This document shows, piece after piece, positions 37,588 through 51,490 of a DNA stretch of 64,000 nucleotides (positions are counted from its first letter, which is position 1; every line of letters starts with the position of its first letter). Under the pieces are notes generated by a model. The model saw only the letters and a list, made by a program, of their open reading frames with translations, did not search any database and was not told where the DNA came from. Position numbers and translations under genes: made by a program. This DNA comes from Dasyornis broadbenti (lineage: Eukaryota; Chordata; Aves; Passeriformes; Dasyornithidae), in contig VZRN01006384.1 in assembly GCA_013397935.1 (NCBI GenBank), positions 555,214 through 619,213 of the forward strand, given 5' to 3'.

Positions 37588-40500
37588 AAAAATTCACCTA
37601 CGCTATTCTTCATCTTTAACCGATTTACCTAAAATAGAGTCTGCGGTATGGTAGCTTTAATACAAATGGAGGTTCTGTGTGGAAAAAGTTCTTGAAACAA
37701 ATGCAAAAAGAAAACTCTCTTTTACCACTGCATTACAGGAACTGAGATACTGTAAACTGATGACTAAAAGAAAGGTACACTGAAGCCCCAAAAATGCAAG
37801 TTTGTGGTTTTAAGGTATCAAATATGAGTACAGAACACAAGGACTGGAAAAGCAGATCAGATCAGTTAGAAAATAAAGCACCAAAACTCAGCTGGCAGAC
37901 TTTCGGCCTATAAATCAAATCATTGTGTTGATAGCATCTATCTCCATAACAAGAGTGACCAAACAACCTCTGCTGGGCATCGTCTGCAGGCTAACTTGAC
38001 TGACCGACTCTCAGTATTTCAAATTGAAAAGCTAATTCTTGTTGACAACTATATCAATCTAGCAAATATCTGCAGTGAATCAGAGGCAGAAACCAATGAC
38101 AATATTATTTGACATGTGACTAGCACAAGTTCTGAGGATTTATTTATATGCAATATTCTTGAATATGCAAAATTTCAAGTAATTATTGCTATTTTTAAAT
38201 AAGAAACGCTTTCAATCTATTGTAACAATATAGAGATTCTGAAGAGGATTAATGGGATAGCTCTTACAAAGTCCTTTATACTTTTCAAATGCTATGTCTC
38301 AAAAACTTATTTCCTGTTAAATTACCATCTTGTTTATGTAAAATCCTTTCAATCACCCCTGAGACTTTGTCAGTACTATTTTCATTATTCATGCCTCTGC
38401 TTAAAGGTACCTTATTTTAGCTGAAGTTAATTCTGCTGATAATTAACAGCCTAACCAGACTAATCTTGGCATAACTATTTTTAAAGTACTTTAACCTATT
38501 AAACATTGTTCAATTAAACTTACTTAAAAATTACAAGTGAAAACAGTGCAGTTTTCCAGACAGATAATGAAAAAATTATAATATTTTGCTGCAGGAGCTA
38601 AGAATTGAACTTTTAACTTTTAACACTATTGTGTCCCTAAAAAGTGCTTACGTTCATTTTGGAAAATGAAATAGTTGAATGTATGATGCAGAAACTCTCT
38701 GTGATCAGCTGTACCATAATTGTATTCTACTCCTCTAAAGAGAAATAAGATATCCTTTAAGGCACACTAGCAATCAAAGAAAAGTAGAGTGTACTGGCAT
38801 GGAGCAGCATTAGTGGCTGGTACAAGGGGTCACTGAAATGTATACCTGACTCTGTAAGAATCTCTCTCTGAACATCTCCATGCTTCTATTTGAAAATACT
38901 AGTAATTATTACTACATTTGGGCACATTTTAATATAGTCACAATAGATCTTTATTGGTCCTATTGAAATGTAATTACGCTTGCAGCAAAGATGTATTTTG
39001 AATACACAATTCTTCATTGCTCTAAGTTGCTTGATACTTTACTTCAGAAATCTCAAATATAGAGGACACTCCTAATCTGAAAAGGTTACACAACTGTGCC
39101 ATCCAAAACGTTAAAACTGTTGGAGTAATCATGTCAAACAGGTGTGGGGTTTTTTGTAAGCTACATCGCACTGGTACCATTTTCATAATTTTGTACTTGT
39201 TTAGAATTATTACTGACTTGAGTTACAGTCCTATACCAATGCAAAAGCAGGAACCTCCAGAACTGCTACTGAACTCACAGCTCAAATGAGTAAGGCTTGT
39301 TTGATTTTTTTTCATATATTTAAATTGGGAAAGGAGTCTTCCCTTCTCTGCAGCCTCCTTTATTTAACAAGTGATTTTTGATTTTTGGCAAATGTAGCAC
39401 TTGCATCTGCATATACTAAGGTTTCATAATAAATGAAAGGAAGAAATGAAAGAACACAAATTCTGCCTTCTAAATTAATTGCAGCAGGCTTCACAATGTT
39501 GTCTCTCCCCACAGCACCAGTTAATGAGACTATTTTCAGTAACTCACAGACTTAATAAATCACATAGGGGTACCTGTACCTATTCAGCTCCTGCCAGTAA
39601 CATGGTGAATACTAGAAGACTGCAGTTTTTTAGTAGAAGCTCCTCATTTGATCTTACCGAGAAAAATATCTACTAGAAAATCCATATAATTTAAAGCATA
39701 CATTAGGGATGCTAAACCTAACCCAAATTAAAGCATATTATTTTTATTAATTTCATTTTTCCTCTAAGAGTGTCACCACACTTATCTCAGGTGTCCTCAT
39801 CTGTTCCTTTGGATCAAATCAACCTGTTTTGGATCAAATGTTAACTATACTTTATAACAAAATTTCAATTTTCTCTGAGATATGTAACATTTTCCTTTCA
39901 ACACTTTAATTGCCAAAACATACCCAATCCAATTCCATTCACTTAATCTTGCAGAAATGTCCTGTCTGAAGTAGCCACCAATTCTCATCATTTCTAATAG
40001 AGGAGGAAGGACAAAGGCTGACTAGTGCTATCAGAAAGCACAGATGATGGGTGAATACAGAAGAGATGGAAAAAATGCTCCTTTTAGAGCGATCACTTAG
40101 AGCAGTCTGCAGTAAACACTCCCCTCTGAAAAAACAGAAGCTGCCAGACACACTGGAAGAAGAAAGTTTTTACTGGAAGTCTCTGTAGAAATTCTCTAGA
40201 GTGAAAAATTACTGGAATAGTATAAGAAACATCAAACCTAATTTGAAAAAAATCTTTCAAATACAGTAAACATAACTATAGTTAAGTAACTGTATTAGTC
40301 TATCAAAATTATTTGGAATAAAATTTTTTTAAAAGCCATGCCAGATGCTATATTTGACTTGCTTTTCAAATATTTATTTCCCAGCTTGTAGCATTAACTG
40401 AACACATGGGCTTTCAAAGCTCTAAAACAACACAAAAATGTGCATTTTAGGGAGAAGAAATTTTATAACCATTTTGAGGAGAAAGTTCTATTTGAGATCC

Positions 40501-43500
40501 ATTTCAGTATGCAAATAGTAACATTATTGCAAATGTACTTACTAGAAGTGGTTTCATTTTATGGGAGTTTTTAAGGTACTGTAGCTTTTCCTGCAATCTT
40601 TCATTTATCAGTCTTACTTTTTGGAAGTGAATATTGGAAAATATTCATCTCCAGAACATAATATATTAAAATTGAAAAAATAAGAAAATATTTATACAAA
40701 CTGTAAGATGTTCTCTAATCTCTTCCAGCAATGGGCAAATTTTTGGTCTTTGTAGCATAGCGAGGACCCTATAAGCACATCAAATCAGCTTAATTTGAGG
40801 ATGAAGCAAGTGAGAGAAAGTTCAGGAAGTGTGCTCTCCTGACAACAGAATCCACTGACAGAAGGACACAGAGACGACTAAATTGCATATACAAATTAGT
40901 GCACTTAGTGCACCTGAGCTCTGAATTACTAATGAAATGAGAAACATCTCTTTTACCAGCTTCTGCTTAAGCTTTTTCAAAGTCTCGATTGCCCCACATA
41001 ATTGTTATGTGCAGTGTCCACCAAGCAGAGTTTTCTTGGCTATGCTTTTCCTTGCTTATCCACAGTGATTGATGACCCTGGATGACAGACCCTGCAGAAT
41101 TTGGGGAACATTATTGACCTCAGACTGGAATACAAATGCCTCTTTAAAAACTAATGATGTAATGCATGACTGAATCAAAACTGGGAAGACTGCACTGAAC
41201 ACACCTACAGTGATTCCTTGCAATGCCATCTGGCAAGTGTGGGCTAAGAGTGCAGCTAAAAGCTTCACCACTTCAGAGCTGCTGGGAGCAAGACAATGGC
41301 GATGAAGTAAGATCAATTAATAAGAAGATGTATCTGAGTTCGTGCCAAGGGCCTGGGATCACTAAAACTAAAACTATTTCTGGAGAATCTTGTTCCACTT
41401 ATATCTAGAAAAAGCAGTGTGATCTGATATTTAAGGCGCAGCTACAATGGGAAAGGAAAATTACCAGATGGCCAGAGCCCAAGGCATCAGCCAACATCTC
41501 CAGTTGGAAATTAAGGAAAGAAATCCTGCAGCATTGAAACAAGAAGGAATTATTCATGTAACAAAGTAACCAATTTTTCAAAGGCGTTTTAGACAGGCAC
41601 GTTACTCCTCCAATCACAATATGAAAAAGATGTCTGGCTACTCTTTTGATTACTGCACATTTGAAATATACAGCAGACTTAGACGTAGGAATCTCTTTCT
41701 CACTGCTATATGCTACAAGAAAACTACTGCCATGAAAACTGGGCTACATGGGGCTCTGACATCTGAAGGACCCACGTTTAACAGGTAGAGAGGAAACCAT
41801 GCTTTTCACGTATCAAAAAGCTATTTCCTGAAGTACCAGTAGCACACTGTAACAATAAGAAGACAGAAAGGAGCAAAACTGAAATAATACAAAAGAAATA
41901 AGCTAAAAACAATGAAGCAGTAGAAACAGCTAGCATGCTGCTTTATGAATTAAACACAAAGGGCAAAGAAGGAGGAAAGTCAGAAAAAGCAAGAAGTAGT
42001 TGAGGAGGTAGTTTATTCTTTTCTACTGGGTTAAAATTAAAGAGAAATGCAAGCCTTTACAAAATACTGCACTGCAAAGCATTACAAACCAAGTTATTCT
42101 GCTGCAGGTGGTTATAAAAATGAATTATAGAAATGATTGAAGACACAAAGAAAAAAATATGGTCCTGCTCCAGTATGTTTTTTACTGCACTTATTACTGA
42201 AAAATTTTGCTACATAGCCTGGCTAGAAGCAGTGAATTTACCTATGCCATAAGCATACTGTCATATCAACTGATCATTTATCAGCATTTTTAAGAAATGG
42301 ATGAATTTACAACACATCTACATAGGTGATTCACTGCAGCAAGACAAGCTCACATATCAAGTAATTTCTATACTCCGCACACGTTAGCTGCTTGCTGAAA
42401 TAAGCACTTACAACAAAAGTCAAAACTGCACAAAGCACCATCACACAAAAATAGCTGTGGGTTTTGTGTCTGGAGGAGCAATTTAATTACAGCAGCTTAA
42501 AAAAAAATAGCCTCCCTCTTTATTTTGAACATGACCAAACTTAATGTGATGAGAGCTGAACTCTGTTTTGGCCCCTTCTTTACCACCAATACTTCCATGC
42601 CAGGGGCACTGCCAGCCCAGGAACACACTTACCCCACTCCAGACAACCTTTCCTGCCCTCCTTCTGCCTTCACTAAAGGCTGAAGGAGAGCAGGAAACTT
42701 AGTGCTTGCAAGGAGTTGATCGACCCTATTGAGTGATTTCTATAGTGAAAAGGTTGCCAACAGTTAAACCACAACTGATTTGTTAAGAGTGAGTATTTTG
42801 CATTCCTATGTATCATTGAGGGGATGTCATTTGGAGGTACAAGCAGTTTGTCAACCAGGACAGGAAAACATTACTGCTAAGGCAAGATGTAGAGGAGACG
42901 AACAAGCATCTGTAAAGGCAGCTCCAGGCAGTCATACCAGGGATCAAGCAAAGTCCAGGGCCAGAGCAAAAGGCAACACTTGCAAAACAAAGTTGGCATT
43001 AGAGATGAGAAGGTTAAAAAAGAACATTTTGAATGCTCCTAATGCATTTATAATAAATCTAAAAGAAGTGAATAGAAACAATTGTTTCTTGTCACTAAGG
43101 AAATGCCATGCATGAGCTTATGAATAATATTAAAAAGAAAAGACCCGGTTTAGAACATAAAATACAGTCTCTACCACCAGTGATACAAAAAAAACCCAAA
43201 AAAACATCTCTGCTTTAGAAGATTATTCCACACAATAAGCATTGTTTGAAACATGATCATATCTTCTGAAGCTAATAAGCTACTTACAAAGTACCATGCC
43301 CAAAACTCACCTTCCAGATGAGTGCATGCAGCTAAATCAATAGAATATTTAAACTGTTCAATTTTTGTCCATTTATAAAATACATGCTTGATGTGTTCAA
43401 TATAAAGTTTCATTTTTTTGCTGCTTCTCCTACAAACTTCTTTGTATAAAAAAAGTTTTCTTATTCTAGATCATTACATATATACCAATGAGGGACTGAC

Positions 43501-44979
43501 ATTAGTATATTATTACAGCCACACGTTTTGATTAGGAAATCCTCTTAATCCATGGAATTCCCGAAATGCCAACACGAGGCTTGCAAATTTGAAACGCTGT
43601 CCTCGGTACATCATGTATCCGATGTTTCCTGATCAATGCACTATTTGTTCAGTACTTGTTGGCTTCATGGAAAAGCATTAATTCTATTTAGCACAGTATC
43701 ATTCTCTGTTCCTTTGGTTTCTTCCTTCTCAGTATTTAGTTCTGACTCGCTCTCCATCAATTTGTTTCCCACAATAAACTCTTTGGTAAATTCACCCTAT
43801 TGTAAATTTCAGCAATCCAATAGTCCTGAGACCCCAGCTTAAAGGGAACATCTTTCCATCTTCTAGCCCATTTGATCAGCACTACAGGCTCAGGCATTAT
43901 GCCTGGTTTTCTCTTCCATTAGCGCCATCAGTGCCAGACAGGTGTCTGTGGCATTTTGTATGCTTTAAAAATGTTAGTTTAACACACACCCCCAAGCAGG
44001 GCAGAGGCCAAAAAAATTGCATCCATTACATCAGAGATGTGTCATGACCTCAAACAGAAGCTACAGTTTCAGTAATTTTAATCTTCTGTTTCCTTCTTAA
44101 AATTTAAAAAGAATTTATGTATCTCATGCAAATGAAAGAATGCCTTACATGCATCTGCACAGGTCAACACACTTTTTTCTGAGCTATTAAACACACCTGT
44201 CTAATACACGCTGCCTCCTTTTCTCCAGAAAATAATTCCACTATAGTGAATTATCAAAAAGAAGTTTCAAAGCTTCAGGATAAGCTATATATTTGCTCTT
44301 ATTTTTGTTCAGGCTTTCTCTGTGAACATTCAGTATCTTCTAATAATTGGCCGCCACCTAAAGAAAAGGTTCTTTTCACCCATGGGATGGTCTTGAATCT
44401 GATTCCATTACTAGAGAGACTTATTCCACTCTTCTGAAGTGAGATTTGCTTCTGTATTATGTACTACACAGAAAAAGAAAACCCCACAGATCATACTTTT
44501 TTAAAGTGTCATGTGTTATTGGTTCACCCACAAGCAGCGAAAAGTCTTAGGAGTAAATTAGTATTTTGGCCACATATCTTTTGTCTCCTTCAGAATGACA
44601 TAAAATTCACAGCGCTACTGTTGTACCTTGTGTGGCAGCACTGATCATCCCACTAGAAAACTGCTGCTCTTCTGGAAAAAAAAATTCTACAGAGGAGACT
44701 AGATTTCAAAATAACTTTCATTAACAGATTCAACCTTTCATTGTTCTTAGCATCTGTTGACAAACATCTTTTCAACCAGTACTTTAGTAAATCACAGTTT
44801 AAAGGAGAGAGGAGGCAGAGGGCAGACATCTAGAGCAGTCTGTGCTACAGAGCTAATAAGTCAAAATAGAGTGTCATTAGCTTGGGCTTTCATTCCTCAT
44901 TCTCTCCCTGAATTAGCACCTAACAATCTGAAATGTCTGAAATGTCAGACACTCGAACCCAATGACTATCCAAAGATGA

Positions 44980-45316
44980 GGCAGTGAGGCATGGTGGGTG
45001 GAAACACAAAAGCTGAGCATTCCGGTATGAATGAACGCAGTTTGTCCTTCACCTTGGGCTGGAAACAAGCCCAAGCCTCAATGGTAAGGTCCATGGTTGC
45101 ATAAAGCAAGGCAGCCAGCTCTGCATTCCACAGCAGGGCTTTTGCTAATGGCAGCACTCCCACAGGAGGAAGGCAAGCTATGGCTTGCAGAACACTTTCT
45201 GGGCTCAGCTCCCCCCACGCTACAAGCGACCACAGCGCTGGGACAGGAGGGGGACTGGGCCCAGCGCACCAGCATGGCCCTTTGAGAGAGAGGATTCTGT
45301 CCTGTTGTAACAACAA
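44980..45316. other. GC-richer patch with a 116-codon minus-strand open frame
   Basis: This segment is visibly richer in G and C than its surroundings and contains a minus-strand frame of 116 codons (45316-44966) and a second minus frame of 97 codons. The predicted peptide is rich in Leu, Ala and Pro. I do not recognise it, and overlapping long frames on both strands argue that low stop density, not coding, explains it. A decayed retroelement fragment is possible. Confidence 0.4.
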
Positions 45317-45403
45317 ATCCAGCCCTGTTTAAGAGATTAAACAGACATCTGCAGCTAGTATACCTCACCATTTCTGTGGTAATTTAAGTTAACTGAGGAG
45401 TTT

Positions 45404-45423
45404 AAAAAAAAAAAAAAAAAAAA
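45404..45423. repeat. Poly-A tract (20 A)
   Basis: Twenty A residues follow about 90 bp after the GC-richer patch. Together they could be the body and tail of a decayed retrocopy, but no parent sequence is recognised. Confidence 0.85.
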
Positions 45424-47565
45424 GAGGTGGTCACTCCACTTAAAATTTCATTTCAATCACAAAACACAAAATTGTTTGTGTTTGACACCCTGAGATGTCA
45501 CAGAAAGGACCTGATATCAACAAATCAAAATACACCATAAAAACCCATCTAGTCAAGCTCAGGTATGAAATATAGACAAACATATCATGCAAGTCATCTT
45601 CATAAAAGTTAAGTGTTCAACATCCCTGTTATTTCTCATATGCAATTGATTGCTCTTAGTCAAGCCTCTTTCCTGACATCATTGTGCCCTTATACACAAA
45701 ACAAAGATGCACAACTATCTCTGCACATCTTTCATGAGTTCTGGCTTCAAAAAGCATGAAGCACTTGGAATCTAAAATCTACACCAACACATGATTGTGT
45801 TTGGGGGCTCACACATTTGTGTTTATACACACATACATATCTCTCTCACACTGTACACTCAAAGGATGTGCACTGCAGAGGTATGGAAGCTTTGACTTCA
45901 GTATTTTCAAACATCTTTCATCAACAAGACAATGTGTAGCACCAGGCTTCCACAGCACAACCAGATTTCAGTTCTTAGCTTATCTTTAAGCTGTAATTAC
46001 AAGAGTACTTGAATAGATCTATGGCTATTTCTTACCTTTTCAGACTTAGAAGGAAACAAAAAAGGTCTTTTAACTTTGTAGGGAAAAAACCCCCCAAAAT
46101 CTCATAAACCTAGGAAGACCACTTCAGGGGATAGACACTTTAAAATTTACATCCACAGACAGTAAGCCAGAGCCTTAAATCTGATTAAATATATAAATGC
46201 AAAATCTATTTGGGCACCCTTACTATTCTTGCTGATGTTTCCTTTGACTGCTATTTTAAACATCTTTAGGCTGACATTTGATCAGAAGACTATCAATTGA
46301 TCATGACTGATTAAGAGATTTCAATAGTTGTCTGAAGGATTATTTATTTATAATATATCTAATTAGACTGCACACAGTTTTTGGAAACAAGCAACATCAA
46401 AATACAAACACAAATCAGTCTCTAAGCAGGAGAATACAAAAACAAGTTCTCACGTGTTGGGAGTAAAGTCAAACCAGTGCACCACTCCAGTCTACTTTGT
46501 GGCAAGCAGTTAACTACTGGTTAAGAGACATAGACCAAAAATTATGCAAGACCAGCTTTATTTTTATTGCAGCTATACGTAAGACCTAAGTTCAGATGGG
46601 CATTTGCATGATAAGCAAAAGAGGATTATGGCTGAAAAGTCACCTTCTCATCATAAATAGCTATGCTTTCCTACCATTTATCAGGAATGTTTCAGAAAAA
46701 TCCGCCCTTATGAATTTTCCTATTAATGGGCAGCAAGAGGCAGCTATTCTCACATTTCATTTAGCTTTTTGACTAGAAATAGAATGTTAAAATGTCATCT
46801 TGCCCAAGTAATTATTTTTAAAGTAATAGCAGTATCCACAGGTCTCTTCATTCTGAAGCTCACCCTTCTCTCTACAACAGAATGTAACAACTTGCTTTGC
46901 TAAAATTGCCTATATACATCCAAAGAGACAGTGACAGTATCATGTACACTGGGGGAGAAAGAGGGAAAGCACTTGGGAAAAAAACCCCATCACGGCAATA
47001 TTAAAACTGCAATATTTAAAACCACTGGTGGTGAACCACCACAGTGATTCCTAATTGACCTCCCTTCAAGTTTTAGAAATATCTCTGAAAGTGTTCTTGA
47101 AAACGTGGATAAACATTTGGAAACAACACTCACTTTCTACAAGAAGGATGTTAGTGGTAAAAGTAGCAGTAGTGAGCACAGATTAAAAATTATTGTGCAA
47201 GTAATTTTGCGCTGTATCTTTACTGTGAGGCAAACTCTCCCCACCCAAACAAGTTGCTTTTTGTATTCATGTACCGCATTCTACCTGCTGTGTTCAGTTT
47301 CCATCACCTGCCTGCTAGGAAGTACAACTTCAAATTGCATGGCAGTTCTACTCAAAGGACCAGCTCTCCTCTTTGCCAAGACAGCACACCACTAAAGCAA
47401 AGCCCATGTGCAAAACTCGTAAGACTCCCCTGAAGAATTAAGTTAATGAGTGACTATTGACCATTCAATTGTTAATCAGTTTACTAGAGTTTTATCAAGC
47501 AGCTTCATCTGTAGAATTACAATAGAGACAGCAGTTGCTGTGTTTGGGAGAAACAAATTCCACTT

Positions 47566-47680
47566 TCATAGAATGGCACAACTATTTAGGGTGGAAGGAG
47601 CTCTGCAGCTCAGCAGCTCAATGCAAGGCTGATTGCAAAGCCAGGGTTAAACTGCTGAGAGCATTGCACAGTCCAGTGTA
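47566..47680 (-). mobile_element. Truncated CR1 LINE (3' end), avian type
   Basis: The plus strand begins TCATAGAATGG, continues with GGGTGGAAGGAGCTC, then CAAGGCTGATTGCAAAG and a stretch like ACTGCTGAGAGCATTGCACAGTCCAGTG. This follows the reverse complement of the avian CR1 3' end (remembered consensus: TCATAGAATGG, GGTTGGAAGGGACC, then a GGCTGACTGCAAAG-type segment and GTTGCTCAGGGCCTTGTCCAGT), so the element's sense strand is minus and its 3' terminus is at the left. Only the last 115 bp or so survive, as usual for 5'-truncated CR1 copies. It is diverged and inactive. Confidence 0.75.
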
Positions 47681-48827
47681 CCCTTACTCTATGCCCTACT
47701 TCTAATTTACAATTCATAACAATTCAAAATAAGAGGAGTTTTCCCACATCATTTTGTATTCTGCATGTTATGCACTTTTTTCAATGCACATTAAATATAC
47801 ACACATTGACAAAAAAAACTAGGTAAAAAAAATTAAGGCAGCAATTTTCACTTCTTGTCATCTTTCTCCTCCTTGCAATACATTCACATGAACTACTGTA
47901 GAAATACTTATTTACTTTGAAGTTTGTAAGTATGCACTTGGAAGCAATAACAAACGAAATGCTATGGAAAATGCCACTTGAAAGATATGATCTTTTGCAA
48001 AGCAGTATCCTATAAGGCAATTAAAAGGAACATTACCAAAATCTTGGCAAATTTGTAGTAAGAATGCCATTCTTTTGATGACAAAGACAAGAAGGGAAAT
48101 TTTTCATTTTGTGAAGTGAATGTGTTGAATATGAATGTGTAAAATTTCAAGCTATGTAAATTATCCTTGAAAAAATACAGCTTATTTAACTGTAAATTAG
48201 TTGCCTTGCCACTTCTGCCATTCATTTTGAAAACAACTTGTATTTGCAACAATCTAGCATCACCAATGAATTAAGAACCAGCTTGCTATGCAACAACGTA
48301 ATTACATTTTAATTTTGGAGAAAACAATTCACTCACCCTAAATTAAGTGGAAAATCTCCCTTCCACAGAAGAGAACAATGCAGTATATATACATAGGATT
48401 TTGGCACTTAAAAAAATACTTTGAATAAACCTGAATAGGAACTACTTTATATGATGTTCCTTTACAAATTAGCTGATAAGAAACAATGCAAGTAGAAACC
48501 AAAACTAGCAGCAATTAACCCATCTATATTGTGAATATAACCAAAAGATTTATACTGATTTAAAAAGATTGTAAATTAAAGCTTTATTGGCTCTTCAGAA
48601 TAGAATCAACAGAAAACAGCCAAACACTCATGTATAAAATACTTAACTTTCTTTCCCCAGGAAATATGTCTAAAGAAACACTAGTTTTTAAGTAGAAACT
48701 TATTCTCAGGAAATTATCTAATCTACTCCACAACAAAATATGACCTTGATCTGGCTGTATATCATGCTAAGAACAAAAAGCCTTAAAGTTAGAGCCTTCA
48801 ACACAATGAAATCTTCTGAGACATAAA

Positions 48828-48862
48828 CATATTTATAAAATATATATAAATATATATGTGCA
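48828..48862. repeat. AT-rich microsatellite
   Basis: Imperfect TATA/TAAA repeat: ATATTTATAAAATATATA followed by TAAATATATATGTGCA. Confidence 0.8.
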
Positions 48863-51429
48863 TACCATAAATATAGTACCAGAAATGAGTTTCTGAATTA
48901 ATTGTAAGATGAAAAAGTACATACAAGACTAGAAGAGTCAACTGAGGACAACATGAAGGAGGCAAGCAATGTGCTATGATTCTAAGTTCCCTTCCTCCAA
49001 CAGGAGATTTTCGACGTAATTTCACTGCTATGGAAGTTCTTGAATCTTTCAAAAAACACTGCCATGTAGAAGACAAGACCTCTGCTAAAGATTCTTCTTA
49101 AAAATATATATCTGTTCCCTCCTTTTGAAACAGCAATGAAGGAGACCACCAAGTTATGGCCAGAGCCTGTTCACCGATTGGAAACAAGCAAAAGGAAAGG
49201 CAGCTCCCTTCATCTACTCACTACCTGTTTCTGCTTGAACTTCATGCAGTCCAGCAGTAGTTTCTATCCACTGTTAGCTCCAGTAATTGCAAGAATATTA
49301 CAAAAAAAATACAAATATCAATTAAAATAGCAAGTCATGTAAGTCTGCTTTAATGAAATAATAGATATATTGTTTGTTATACCAGAAGACATCTTAATTT
49401 CCCTCTCATATCCTTCCGACATTAAAGAAAAATGTCTAAATCAAATACCAGAACTAGTTTAGTTAAAAAGAAGGTTTACAGACATGAACTCATTCTTGTC
49501 ACATAAGGAGTTTTATTTCCATTAATTACACTGATTAACATGGCCCCCAAAAATCAGACAATGGAAGATGTAAAATACTCTACAACACGGAAAATTCCTG
49601 TCTTTGCACATTACTTTTCTAGAAACATATATTTGCTGCTTTCCCCACATGAGATTTACAACACTGTTTCACAATGCTGACACACATGCATACAATCAGC
49701 TTCCTAATGAAAATTAAAACAAACAAGACTAAGATACAAACAGGCCCTTGGAGAGTTTTGGTTAATACACCATCCATGAGCATCTGTTTCATTACATGAT
49801 GCAGACTTCTAGATTAGAGCAGCATTACTAACTGTCCACAGATGGAGACATTTACATGAGTTTCTGTCATGAAACCACAATGCACAGTGCAACCCTAGGT
49901 GATACATTTGGCCTTGACTGTCATATAAAAGCAAATTCACTTTGGCAAAAGATTTAAAAAAGATCCCAACCTACAACTGACCATTTAAAATCCTTGGCAC
50001 TTTCTACTCAGTATTATTTCAGTTTAGATGCATTGAAAGTAATGCAGGATTAGGTACTTCCTTAAATTCTGCTTTTACCAACACCTGCTCACAGGCAGCT
50101 AATGTTTTCTATGCTTTCATTGAGAAATTAATGTGTTTTCTTATTTAAAAATTTATCTTTTTTAAAAGGTAAAAATTTAGGTATTACAAGGCAGTTAAAG
50201 GCTTTTATTTAGTCAAGAGACCACTTGAGTACTTCTGAGTCACCAAGACTTGCTGATCAGGTTAGCACCAGCTGCCACATGTTTGTACTCATAATCCTCT
50301 CCCTCCAGCAGAGAGTGGGACCCTGAGAAACTGGCGCATGTGTCAGAAGAAAAACCTCAGCATAGAAGGAAGAGCACAGCGTGTTTGTGCAAGCAAACGT
50401 GCCATGCCTGCTGCTTTCCTGTGGCAGTGACCAATGGAGGGCTCGCTCACAGTCCCCAACCCCCAAGCAGAGCTCACACATGTGACAAGAGGCAATAATC
50501 TGGCCTGTGAGGGGCATAAAGGAACTCTATGCCCTAGCAGTCATCTCATTTCCAGTGAGACCAACTACTCCCTGATGAGAAGGCTCAATTGCAAAGAAAT
50601 TCCTTGCTGAAAATACACCCAGAACAACTGTTATGGTTCCAAACAAATGCAAACACTGCTCTCCTCAGAAGAGAGATGAGCCAGGAAATATTGCAGCAAA
50701 GAAATGGAGTTGACAGAACTTCACCTGCATCACCTGCAGCTGTATTTAGTCACTTGTTACGTAGTTTTTGATTCAAAGTCAATTTTTCATGATCTTGGGA
50801 AACTTGACCATAGTTTTCCCAGAGATTAATTATAACAAAAACCTAGCTGGTGGAAATTATACTTCTTGTTCAAAGAGCAATTGCTCATTTGTTTTTCACT
50901 ATCACGTTGCTGTGTCAGTAAGTTAGCACAAAGATATGCATTTCTTCCTCCTTTGCAGTCAGCAACTGATTTTCTACAGTCCATAGTTTCGCATTAGGAA
51001 AAAAGATGATCAATTTCCCCAGCCAACAGTCTACAAAACCCTTATTACTAATAAGTGAAATCTCATTCCATTTATCAACTACTTCAAAGATCTATCTAAA
51101 CACAGAACTCAATCAATACTAAGGAAGTAAAGCAGAAGACAGTAGTCAAAGTATTTCCATTGAGTACATCTTCCATAAACAGGACAACAAGGGTGGAACT
51201 CCATCACATGCAAGACAGGAGAGAAGAAAATTGGAAGATAAATTCATGATCTTGTAAGGCTTGATTTTTAAACCCAGACAAGTCAGTCAACCAGAGCATA
51301 CTTGTATATATACACACACCAACCCTTGATATGCTTTCACAACAGCCTCACATTAGGGGAAGCTTTCTGTTAAAGTCCAGATTTTCAATATACATAATCC
51401 AATCCCAACAGAGGATGACTTTACTGGAA

Positions 51430-51490
51430 TCACATGAAACCATTACATGAAAACTACTTGAAAATTACATTAAAATTACATGAAACATGA
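51430..51490. repeat. Degenerate short tandem repeat
   Basis: Words like ATCACATGAAAC, ATTACATGAAAA, TACTTGAAAA and ATTACATGAAAC follow each other with small changes, suggesting decayed slippage copies of a unit of about 12 bp. Confidence 0.6.

Larger units (their letters stand above)
33844..47565 (-). other. UTRN: Long utrophin intron, 33.8-47.6 kb
   Basis: AT-rich intron without a supported exon. It holds a hairpin-forming inverted repeat at 35507-35555, a 20-bp period duplication at 37553-37587, a GC-richer patch at about 44980-45310 and an A20 run at 45404-45423. Open frames do not exceed 116 codons and match nothing known to me. Confidence 0.8.

Noticed and set aside
47018..47045. Imperfect inverted repeat around CACTGGTGGTGAACCACC
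   Set aside because: It needs a bulge to pair and arms of this size are common by chance.
50570..50615. TGATGA followed by CTGA, resembling C and D boxes of a snoRNA
   Set aside because: The base before the C-box word is not a purine, there is no terminal stem, and such short words are common.
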